Part shown: positions 1 through 6,318 of the stretch, in pieces
How the letters are laid out: each line of letters opens with the position of its first letter
Numbering within the stretch: position 1 is the stretch's first letter
Assembly (NCBI RefSeq): GCF_024436055.1
Contig: NZ_JANFNH010000006.1
Coordinates: forward strand, 124,001-188,000
Direction of reading: 5' to 3'
DNA from: Streptantibioticus rubrisoli
GTDB taxonomy: Bacteria; Actinomycetota; Actinomycetes; Streptomycetales; Streptomycetaceae
Length of the DNA: 64,000 bases
The notes under the pieces: generated by a model
Database searches by the model: none
The model's input: the letters and a program-made list of their open reading frames with translations, nothing else
Told to the model about the DNA's origin: nothing
Program-made: the position numbers and the translations under genes

Positions 1-179
1 ACGAATCCGGGGGTGAGCACCAGCCCGGCCGCGTCCTGAGCGCTGCGCACGCTTTCCGCGGTGCTGCCGGGGGCGGTGATGGAGGCGATTCTGCCGCCTC
101 TTATTCCGATGTCGGCGAGGTACGAGGGCGCGCCCGTGCCGTCCACCACGGTGGCGCCTTTTATCAGGTGGTCAAGCAT
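1..179 (-). CDS. Amidohydrolase, N-acyl-D-amino-acid deacylase-like (N-terminal fragment)
   Basis: Only the first 59 residues are inside the window; the gene runs off the left edge. The N-terminus has the pattern DHLIKGATVVDGTG (residues 3-16) followed by an ADIGIRGGRIASI stretch. This is the small beta-sandwich that opens metal-dependent amidohydrolases of the D-aminoacylase / N-acyl-D-glutamate deacylase group. The metal-binding HxH motif would lie just beyond the end, so substrate and catalytic state cannot be judged. The ATG is preceded by GGAGGGG eight bases upstream, which supports the start. No CTGAC-N5-GTCAG operator is visible upstream, so it may not belong to the neighbouring regulon. 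Confidence 0.75.
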   Translation of the reverse strand, partial: MLDHLIKGATVVDGTGAPSYLADIGIRGGRIASITAPGSTAESVRSAQDAAGLVLTPGF

Positions 180-487
180 GGTCCATTCCCCTCCGCGGAA
201 AGTGGGTGCGAGGGTGCGCGGCCCAGTGGGTCGGCCCGGCCGGAGCCGTGCGACGGGCCGCCGCCGCACGGCTCCGGACCGGGTCGGGAAGCGACGGCCC
301 GGGAAGCCGTCGCCGTACAGGGGGCGCCACAGGCCCGCGGCGCCGTCCGGGCCGGGTAACCGGTTGAGCAATCAGGCGAAGTCCGCCGCGGTTCGGCAGT
401 GCCCTGAAAGGCGCCGGGAACCGCGCGGCCAGCCACGATGGTGCTTGAGACGATCGACCGGACATCGCCGCACTCCCAGCGGAGCCC
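180..487. other. Intergenic stretch with no gene seen
   Basis: About 308 bases lie between the left-edge amidohydrolase and the end of the LLM oxidoreductase gene. Apart from the ribosome binding site of the amidohydrolase and the hairpin at 240-277, I see no coding pattern or operator here. Open frames in this stretch look like high-GC artefacts. Confidence 0.5.
240..277 (-). terminator. Hairpin downstream of the LLM gene
   Basis: A perfect 13-bp inverted repeat (CCGGAGCCGTGCG at 240-252 and its complement at 265-277) with a 12-base loop and no U-run, as is common for Streptomyces terminators. It lies 3' of the LLM gene on the minus strand, about 210 bases after its stop. Confidence 0.5.
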
Positions 488-1615
488 TTAGCCCCGCGCC
501 GCCTGGCGGAAGCGGGTGGTCCGGTGCACCGGGTCGGTGTCGATCTTCGGGATGACGTGCTCTCCGATGAGCTTGATCGTCGTCAGCGTGTCCTGGTACG
601 GCACGCCCACCGGCAGTCCGAACGCCAACTGGTCGGCGCCCGCCGCCTCCCACCGCCTGCACTGCGCGAGGACCTCGTCCGGATCACCGCAGATCATCAA
701 CTCCTCGGCGATCAACAGGTCGATGATCTCCGGGGTGTAGTCCGGCAGGAGTTCCGGCCACCGCGGGATTCCCTCGGGCCTGGGGAAGGTGTCGTGGTAG
801 CGGAACAGCAGCGACTGCAGGTAGTTGAGATTGCTGGAGACCGCGATCTCCCGGGCCTTCTTCGAGGTTTCGGCGCATATCGCGGTGGAGGTCACCATCA
901 CGTTGTCGTTGACGAAGTCGGCGACCGGTTCGGCGTCGCGTACGGCGGTCTTGTACGAGTCGACCACCCACTCCATGTCGGAGACCTTCTGCACGCTGAA
1001 CCCCAGTACCCCAAGGCCCTTTCTGGCGGCCATGGCGTACGAGGGCGGCGATCCCGCCGCGTACCACATCGCGGGGTGCGAGCCACCGTACGGCTTTGGA
1101 AGGATCTTGCGCGGGGGGAGCGACCAGTGCTTTCCCTTGAACCCCTCGTATGTGTCCTGGAGCCACATCTTGGGGAACTCGGCGATGGTCTCCTCCCAGA
1201 TCTCCTTGGTGTGGTTCATGTCGGTCACCCCGGGGAGGAAGCCGAGGATCTCATGGCTGCCCGCGCCGCGTCCGGTGCCGAACTCGAAGCGGCCGCCGGA
1301 GAGATGGTCGAGCATCGCGACCCGCTCGGCGACCTTCGCGGGATGGTTGACCTGCGGCAGCGGATTGAAGATTCCGGAACCAAGGTGGATGCGTTTCGTG
1401 GCATGGGCCAGATAGCCGAGGAAGACATCATTGGCCGAAAGGTGGGAGTACTCCTCCAGGAAATGGTGCTCGCTCGCCCAGGCGTACTTGAAACCCGACC
1501 TGTCGGCCTGAATGACGTACTCGGTCTCCTCCAGCAGCGCGTGGTGCTCGGCCTCCGGGTCGGCCTTCGCCCGACTCGCGGGCACATATCCCTGTACGAA
1601 GATCCCGAATTCCAA
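488..1615 (-). CDS. LLM-class flavin-dependent oxidoreductase
   Basis: 375-aa protein of the bacterial luciferase-like monooxygenase family (TIM barrel binding FMN or F420). Family marks are WASEHHF near residue 49, DHLSGGRFEFGTGRG near 105-120, and a C-terminal stretch (CGDPDEVLAQCRRWEAAGADQL) typical of the group. Full length for the family. The start is a TTG preceded by GAGGAG five bases upstream, giving MEFGIFVQGY; the frame extends to a GTG at 1639, but that leaves the ribosome binding site inside the gene. It is a single-gene unit with a perfect CTGAC-N5-GTCAG operator 28 bases upstream, so it should be co-regulated with the acyl-CoA cluster. It may be the oxygenase half of a two-component system with the flavin reductase at 34417. 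Substrate unknown. Confidence 0.85.
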   Translation of the reverse strand: MEFGIFVQGYVPASRAKADPEAEHHALLEETEYVIQADRSGFKYAWASEHHFLEEYSHLSANDVFLGYLAHATKRIHLGSGIFNPLPQVNHPAKVAERVAMLDHLSGGRFEFGTGRGAGSHEILGFLPGVTDMNHTKEIWEETIAEFPKMWLQDTYEGFKGKHWSLPPRKILPKPYGGSHPAMWYAAGSPPSYAMAARKGLGVLGFSVQKVSDMEWVVDSYKTAVRDAEPVADFVNDNVMVTSTAICAETSKKAREIAVSSNLNYLQSLLFRYHDTFPRPEGIPRWPELLPDYTPEIIDLLIAEELMICGDPDEVLAQCRRWEAAGADQLAFGLPVGVPYQDTLTTIKLIGEHVIPKIDTDPVHRTTRFRQAARG

Positions 1616-1643
1616 GATCGCTCCTCGAAGCGGTACCACGTTT

Positions 1644-1658
1644 CTGACGTAGCGTCAG
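1644..1658. promoter_or_regulatory. TetR-type operator, perfect copy
   Basis: CTGAC-GTAGC-GTCAG, symmetric out to a flanking T/A pair. It lies 28 bases upstream of the LLM gene starting at 1615 (minus strand). Confidence 0.8.
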
Positions 1659-1712
1659 ATTCACTCGACTCTCGCAGCGCCCGCCGGAACCGTCAATACC
1701 CGGGCACCGGGA

Positions 1713-2648
1713 TCAGTTGAGGTGCGGCGCGACATCGGCGGCGAACGCCTCCATCTGGTCGAGCAGTTCGGTCACACCACGGCTGCGGAAGCGGACCTGT
1801 ATCTGCCCGACGCCGATCCGTGCATACTCACGCAGCGACTCGGCGATGGCCTCCCCCTTGCCGGAGAGTGCGCGACGCCCCACCCGCCAGGACGGCTCGC
1901 CTATGTACACCGGCTCGGTGATCGCCCCGATGTCCAGTGGCTCACCACGGCGCAGCCGGACCAGCTCCGCTATCCGGTACGGAAGTTGGCCTCGCGGATC
2001 GCCCTGCGGAAGCCAGCCGTCGCCGCGCAGCGCCGACCGCCGTATCGCCGCGGGCGAGGATCCGCCGACCCAGATCGGCGGCCGGGGAACCTGTACCGGC
2101 CGGGGCCGCTGCCCCAGCCCGCGGAAGGAGAAGTGCCGACCGTCGTGCTCGGGAAACTCCTGCGGCCCCAGTGCGACCTTGAGCGCGTCTATGGTCTCGT
2201 CGAGCACCGGCCCACGGCGGCCGAAGTCCACACCGAGGGCGTCGAACTCCTCCTGAACATGTCCGGCGCCCACCCCAAGGATCAGCCGCCCGCCGGAGAG
2301 GTGGTCCAAGGTGGCGTACTGCTTGGCGAAGGCCAGCGGATGCCGCAGTCCGGCCACGGCGACATGGCTGAGCAGCCGCACCCGCGTGGTCGCGGCGGCC
2401 ACATAGGACAAGGTGGCCACCGGGTCGTACCAGGTGGTGCTCATCGCGTCCGCCAACCGGGCGGGAATCGCCACATGGTCACAGCAGGCGACATAGAAGA
2501 AACCGAGCCGGTCCGCCGCCCGGGCGACCGCGAGCAGTTCCACCGGTCCTGCCTCGGTCTCCCACCCTTCCGCGAAGACGGCGCTCAGCGCCTGGACGGG
2601 CAACTGCATCCCATAGACCAAACGGCCTTCCGGCAGGATCCGCACCAT
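1713..2648 (-). CDS. LLM-class (probably F420-dependent) oxidoreductase
   Basis: 311-aa luciferase-like family protein, unlike its neighbour at 488 beyond the fold. It shows DHVAIP near residue 55, LDHLSGGRLILGVGAGHV near 115-132 followed by an EFDALGVDF..RG..LDE pattern, and PPIWVGGSSPAAIRR. These are typical of the shorter F420-dependent LLM group. The ATG at 2648 follows GAGGAGG by five bases; the frame is open for nine more codons upstream but without a better start. It is transcribed alone, with a perfect operator 37 bases upstream, placing it in the island regulon. The likely role is oxidation or reduction of a cyclic intermediate; the substrate cannot be read from sequence. Confidence 0.85.
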   Translation of the reverse strand: MVRILPEGRLVYGMQLPVQALSAVFAEGWETEAGPVELLAVARAADRLGFFYVACCDHVAIPARLADAMSTTWYDPVATLSYVAAATTRVRLLSHVAVAGLRHPLAFAKQYATLDHLSGGRLILGVGAGHVQEEFDALGVDFGRRGPVLDETIDALKVALGPQEFPEHDGRHFSFRGLGQRPRPVQVPRPPIWVGGSSPAAIRRSALRGDGWLPQGDPRGQLPYRIAELVRLRRGEPLDIGAITEPVYIGEPSWRVGRRALSGKGEAIAESLREYARIGVGQIQVRFRSRGVTELLDQMEAFAADVAPHLN

Positions 2649-2685
2649 GTGGGCCTCCTCGTGGCGAGTGCCCACATCGTCATAG

Positions 2686-2700
2686 CTGACGTGCCGTCAG
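2686..2700. promoter_or_regulatory. TetR-type operator, perfect copy
   Basis: CTGAC-GTGCC-GTCAG, 37 bases upstream of the LLM gene that starts at 2648 on the minus strand. Confidence 0.8.
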
Positions 2701-2764
2701 GCAAGGGTGTGGTCTGGCCGCCGACCATGCGTCCGGGCGGTCGCACGTCCCGCACCAATTTCCG

Positions 2765-3613
2765 TCAGCCGCACTGCCAGGTGAACATCGCGCGGTCGAA
2801 GCGGCGTTCCGCCAGGTCTTCGGGGCGTATGAGCCAGTACAGGGCGCCGCAGTCGCCCCACATCATGTCGGCGTCATCATCCGTGTCGAACTGAGCGAGC
2901 AGCACCCAGCGCGAGGCCTCCTCCTTGATGCGAGGGTCATCCCACGGCGGGCTGCCCAGAGCGCCGCGGGCAACCTCGCACTCCACCTCGTCCTGCACCG
3001 GACGCGCATGGCCTCCGATGCGGTGCTCCGCGCCTTCGGAGTGCTTCCACAGGGCCTCCCTGAAGTCCTCGCCCCACACCGGGTGGTCGTCGGGCATCGG
3101 CCCGAACTCCCGGTGGACCACCGAGTGCCACAGGTCAGGTGCCGTCGCCTCCCTCCGCACCGTCAGCGGCACCTCGGGGTACGGTCGAACCCCCTCCGGC
3201 GCCGCCCGCTCGGCAACGGGGGCGCCCGCCGGTATGTACAGCACCCGCGCTCCCGCCCAACTGTCGGGATCACCAGCGTCGACCACCGCCCAGCCGTCGT
3301 CCAACTGCCCGTCGAAGTAGAAGAAGGCCAGCGTGCCGTCCGTTGGCAGGGTGATGTCCAACTCGGCGGACGGGAGCGCGGCGCAGTCGAGCGAGGCGAC
3401 GAAGGAGAGCGGGCCGTGCCCTTGCCATACGGGCCACTCCTCGCTCTCCGGCAGCTCCGGCAGTCCGCCGAGCCGGCCGGCAACCGGGGCAGCGCCCGTG
3501 GCCTTCTCCAGGCGCAGCCCCGGCCGCAGCAGGCCTATCCACCGTTCGGCGATCTCGTCGGGCAGATGCTCGCGGGCGAGTGTGTGCAGCGCGTCGTCGG
3601 TGCTGTGCGTCAT
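2765..3613 (-). CDS. DUF1963 (YwqG-like) family protein
   Basis: 282-aa protein of the DUF1963/YwqG type. Recognisable features are GRLGGLPELPESEEWP near residue 48, LSFVASLDCAALP, GTLAFFYFDGQ, and a C-terminal LLAQFDTDDDADMMWGDCGALYWLIRPEDL. Family members are cytosolic and of unknown function. The ATG at 3613 is preferred over an upstream TTG ten codons earlier because it gives the usual length, although neither has a strong ribosome binding site. It has no copy of the island operator and probably is not part of the catabolic regulon. It is flanked by regulon members on both sides, which suggests the island was assembled around resident genes. Confidence 0.75.
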   Translation of the reverse strand: MTHSTDDALHTLAREHLPDEIAERWIGLLRPGLRLEKATGAAPVAGRLGGLPELPESEEWPVWQGHGPLSFVASLDCAALPSAELDITLPTDGTLAFFYFDGQLDDGWAVVDAGDPDSWAGARVLYIPAGAPVAERAAPEGVRPYPEVPLTVRREATAPDLWHSVVHREFGPMPDDHPVWGEDFREALWKHSEGAEHRIGGHARPVQDEVECEVARGALGSPPWDDPRIKEEASRWVLLAQFDTDDDADMMWGDCGALYWLIRPEDLAERRFDRAMFTWQCG

Positions 3614-3828
3614 GGAAGCGATGATGCACCTCGCCACTGACAACGGGCCGTGCCCGAGGCGAGCCAGCGTGGGTCAGTGGGCACCCTGCGTGCATGCCTG
3701 ATCCCATGACGTATGTCATAACGCACTCAGGACGAATGGCACTGCCCCGATACCCCTGCCACTCGGCATCCTTTGAGTACCGGGGCGGCAAGCCCCACGA
3801 TGAGCGGCCAGCGGCTCCGGTCGGTGGC

Positions 3829-3857
3829 GGGTGGGCGGCGCGGGGGACCGCCCACCC
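3829..3857 (-). terminator. Hairpin after the first amidohydrolase gene
   Basis: GGGTGGGCGG (3829-3838) and its exact complement (3848-3857) with a 9-base loop, starting five bases after the stop of the minus-strand gene ending at 3863. Confidence 0.6.
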
Positions 3858-3862
3858 ACTGC

Positions 3863-5089
3863 TCACCGCGCGGCGCCGGGCCAAAGGCCGTTGTGCGTCA
3901 GGCCCAGCAGTTCGATCGCGTTGCCGCACACGATCCGTTCGACCACGTCCTGCGGGAGGTGACCCATCTGTGACTCACCGACTTCCTTCGACTTCGGCCA
4001 GGTCGAGTCCGAGTGCGGGTAGTCCGTCTCGTACAGGACGCTGCCCACCCCTATGGCGTCGAGGTTCCGCAGGCCGAACGCGTCGTCGAAGAAGCAGCCG
4101 TAGACGTGTTCCGCGAACAGCTCGGACGGAGGGCGCAACACCTTGTCGGCGACACCGCCCCAGCCCCGGTTCTCCTCCCAGACCACATCGGCGCGCTCCA
4201 GGACGTACGGCATCCAGCCGATCTGCCCTTCGGCGTACATGATCCTCAGGTTGGGGAAACGCTCGAACTTCCCCGACATCAGCCAGTCCACCATCGAGTA
4301 ACAGCAGTTGGCGAACGTGATCGTGGAGCCGACGGCGGGCGGTGCGTCGGATGAGGTGGAGGGCATCTGCGAGGAGGAGCCGATGTGCATGGCTATGACG
4401 GTGCCGGTCTCGTCGCAGGCGCCCAGGAAGGGGTCCCAGGCGTCACTGTGGATGGACGGCAGTCCGAGGCGTGGCGGTATCTCGCTGAAGCAGACCGCCC
4501 GCACACCACGCTCGGCGTTGCGCCGCACCTCACGGGCGGCGAGCTCCGCGTCCCACAGCGGGATGAGGGTGAGGGGGATGAGACGGCCGCGCGCCTGTGG
4601 CCCGCACCACTCCTCCACCATCCAGTCGTTGTATGCCCTCAGGCACAGCAGCGCGAGGTCGCGGTCCTTGGCCTCGGTGAACGTCTGCCCGCAAAAGCGC
4701 GGGAAGGTCGGGAAGCAGAGCGCGGAGCGCACATGGTTGATGTCCATGTCCGCCAGCCGCTCCGGGACGCTGTAGGAGCCGGGACGCATCTGCTGGTAGG
4801 TGATGCCTTCGAGCCGGACCTCGTCACGGCTGTAGCCGACGGCGGTGTCGAGCCGGGTCAGCGGGCGGCGCAGGTCCTCGTAGACCCACCAGTCGGCGAT
4901 CGGCCCGTCGTCGCCTGGCTCGCCCATCCTCGGTGCGAACTTGCCGCCGACGAAGGTCATTTCCTTCACCGGCGCGCGCACGACGTGCGGACCGGTGTCG
5001 CGGTACCGGGACGGGAGCCGGTCCCGCCAGACGCCTGCGGGCTCGACCGTGTGGTCGTCCACCGAGATGATCTCCGGGAAGCTCTCCAT
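3863..5089 (-). CDS. Amidohydrolase-2 family metal-dependent hydrolase
   Basis: 408-aa amidohydrolase (TIM barrel, PF04909 type). It begins with EIISVDDHTVEP, a variant of the metal-binding DxH strand, and carries PTFPRFCGQTF near 125, CFSEIPPRLGLPS near 200, the metal-ligand region MHIGSSSQMP near 235, and the C-terminal ETDYPHSDSTWP (about 365) with the Asp/His pair expected at the active site. It is a clear paralogue of the gene at 45839, sharing all these blocks. The start at 5089 aligns with that paralogue's N-terminus. An ATG nine codons upstream lies inside the operator and is less likely. No good ribosome binding site is visible. Family members hydrolyse C-N or C-C bonds or decarboxylate; here the context suggests a ring-opening or decarboxylation step, by inference only. 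Confidence 0.85.
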   Translation of the reverse strand: MESFPEIISVDDHTVEPAGVWRDRLPSRYRDTGPHVVRAPVKEMTFVGGKFAPRMGEPGDDGPIADWWVYEDLRRPLTRLDTAVGYSRDEVRLEGITYQQMRPGSYSVPERLADMDINHVRSALCFPTFPRFCGQTFTEAKDRDLALLCLRAYNDWMVEEWCGPQARGRLIPLTLIPLWDAELAAREVRRNAERGVRAVCFSEIPPRLGLPSIHSDAWDPFLGACDETGTVIAMHIGSSSQMPSTSSDAPPAVGSTITFANCCYSMVDWLMSGKFERFPNLRIMYAEGQIGWMPYVLERADVVWEENRGWGGVADKVLRPPSELFAEHVYGCFFDDAFGLRNLDAIGVGSVLYETDYPHSDSTWPKSKEVGESQMGHLPQDVVERIVCGNAIELLGLTHNGLWPGAAR

Positions 5090-5109
5090 GGAGCCACGGT
5101 AGCGCTTAT

Positions 5110-5124
5110 CTGACATGCCGTCAG
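5110..5124. promoter_or_regulatory. TetR-type operator, perfect copy
   Basis: CTGAC-ATGCC-GTCAG, 20 bases upstream of the amidohydrolase start at 5089. An in-frame ATG at 5116 of that gene falls within the palindrome. Confidence 0.8.
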
Positions 5125-5194
5125 CTACTGCGGAAGGGCCGCCGCCGGTCGATCACGCCCGGCCGCGGCCGCTGAGCACCCCTGCCACCGGCTG

Positions 5195-5980
5195 CTACGC
5201 CATGTCGTCCGGACTGGGCGGCCAAGCCGTCTCCCAGACCGCGCGCCCCTGGTGGACGGGGAGCAGCAGCCGCCACACCGCGTCGTCCATTCCGTGCACC
5301 GAGGCGATCCAGCTCAACTCCTCGTCCTTGACGCCGAGTCGACAGGCGTCCTGTAGCTCCTGAAGGACGTTGAGCAGGTCGCCATGGCTGAACGGCGGCT
5401 CCATCCGGCCGCCCAACGGACCGCTCAACGACCCCGGCACATAACGCCGGTAGGCGTCCGCCCACCGCAGCACGCCCACCGGGCGCCAGCGTTCGGCGAG
5501 TTCGGCGACCGGGCTGCCGCCGACCATGTGCCCGTCGGCCTCCAGAACCGGAACCCGCTCGCGGTTGACCGGTAGGGCCGACCAGCCGTCCGCGGCGGTC
5601 AGTACGGCGGCCGGTGCCACCAGGTCGACGGCCTCGGCGATCCCGTCGTCGAGGCCGTCGTCCAGTCCGTCCGGCACGCCGTCGCCGGGTGCGGGTTCGG
5701 ACAGCAGATAGGGCACCGCGACCATGCCCGCGTACAGGCAGCCGTAGAAGGCGCCCGCGAAGTCCGGACCCTGGCGGTAGGCGAGAAGCACTCGACTGCC
5801 CGGTGGGAGCGCACCACCGAGCCGGGCGGCCACCGCGCGCGCCCGGCGGTCGAGTTCGGCGTAGCTGCACGCCGCGGTGGCGGCGAAGGGCGCCCCCGGC
5901 AGCGCGCCGTACGGAACCGCGCACGGCAGTTCCGCGGCCCTCTTGCGCAACATCCGGCCGGGTGTCACCACCGTGCTCAT
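5195..5980 (-). CDS. Degenerate fatty-acyl-AMP-ligase-like protein
   Basis: 261-aa protein. Residues about 38-90 (YAELDRRARAVAARL, then FAGAFYGCLYAGMVAVPY) match the N-terminal part of fatty-acyl-AMP ligases. A later stretch (FSHGDLLNVLQELQ, then SWIASVHGMDD..LLLPVHQG) resembles the region just after the adenylation P-loop. The P-loop itself (YTSGSTGxPKG) is missing, and so are the C-terminal half and lid domain. Intact FAALs are about 550-600 aa, so this cannot be a working ligase. No internal stop or frameshift is evident, so it may be a conserved pseudo-enzyme rather than a fresh pseudogene. The start ATG at 5980 is the family-like N-terminus but has no clear ribosome binding site. It diverges from afsR. 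Function unknown. Confidence 0.65.
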   Translation of the reverse strand: MSTVVTPGRMLRKRAAELPCAVPYGALPGAPFAATAACSYAELDRRARAVAARLGGALPPGSRVLLAYRQGPDFAGAFYGCLYAGMVAVPYLLSEPAPGDGVPDGLDDGLDDGIAEAVDLVAPAAVLTAADGWSALPVNRERVPVLEADGHMVGGSPVAELAERWRPVGVLRWADAYRRYVPGSLSGPLGGRMEPPFSHGDLLNVLQELQDACRLGVKDEELSWIASVHGMDDAVWRLLLPVHQGRAVWETAWPPSPDDMA

Positions 5981-6318
5981 CCTCGCGTGCGTCCGCTCCG
6001 CGGTGGCTCCACCGAGACCGCCCCCCAACACCGACGCGGACGGCTTCGGCGGTGTACACCATGAGCACATGACAGCTCCGTCACTCCTCTCCCCCACAGG
6101 CCTCACACACGGAATATCAAATTCCGATCAATTCGGACCGATTGGCGTACAACCGCCCGTGAGGTGGTGACCGCGCCCGCTAGGACAGGGCAAACTGGCG
6201 GTCACGCGGCTGTACTCATCACACGCGGAGATGGTCCCGGCTCGCGATGAACGATCGATATACGTCCGCTCGGTACGTGCTCGAAGCGTTCTCGCCGTCG
6301 GCGGAATGGGAGTCTGTG
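5981..6318. other. Divergent promoter region of afsR
   Basis: A 338-base stretch with no gene, between the FAAL-like gene (minus) and afsR (plus). It includes the inverted repeat at 6110-6126. The afsR frame is open from 6247, but the N-terminus and ribosome binding site favour 6319. Confidence 0.5.
6110..6126. promoter_or_regulatory. Inverted repeat in the afsR/FAAL-like divergent promoter
   Basis: CGGAAT-ATCAA-ATTCCG, a perfect 6-bp inverted repeat in an AT-richer patch. It is followed at once by the related sequences ATTCGG and ATTGG. Position between two divergent genes suggests an operator; the protein that would bind it is unknown. Confidence 0.4.

Noticed and set aside
3706..3719. ATGAC-GTAT-GTCAT inverted repeat upstream of the DUF1963 gene
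   Set aside because: The spacer is four bases rather than five and the flanks do not match, so it is probably unrelated to the island operator.
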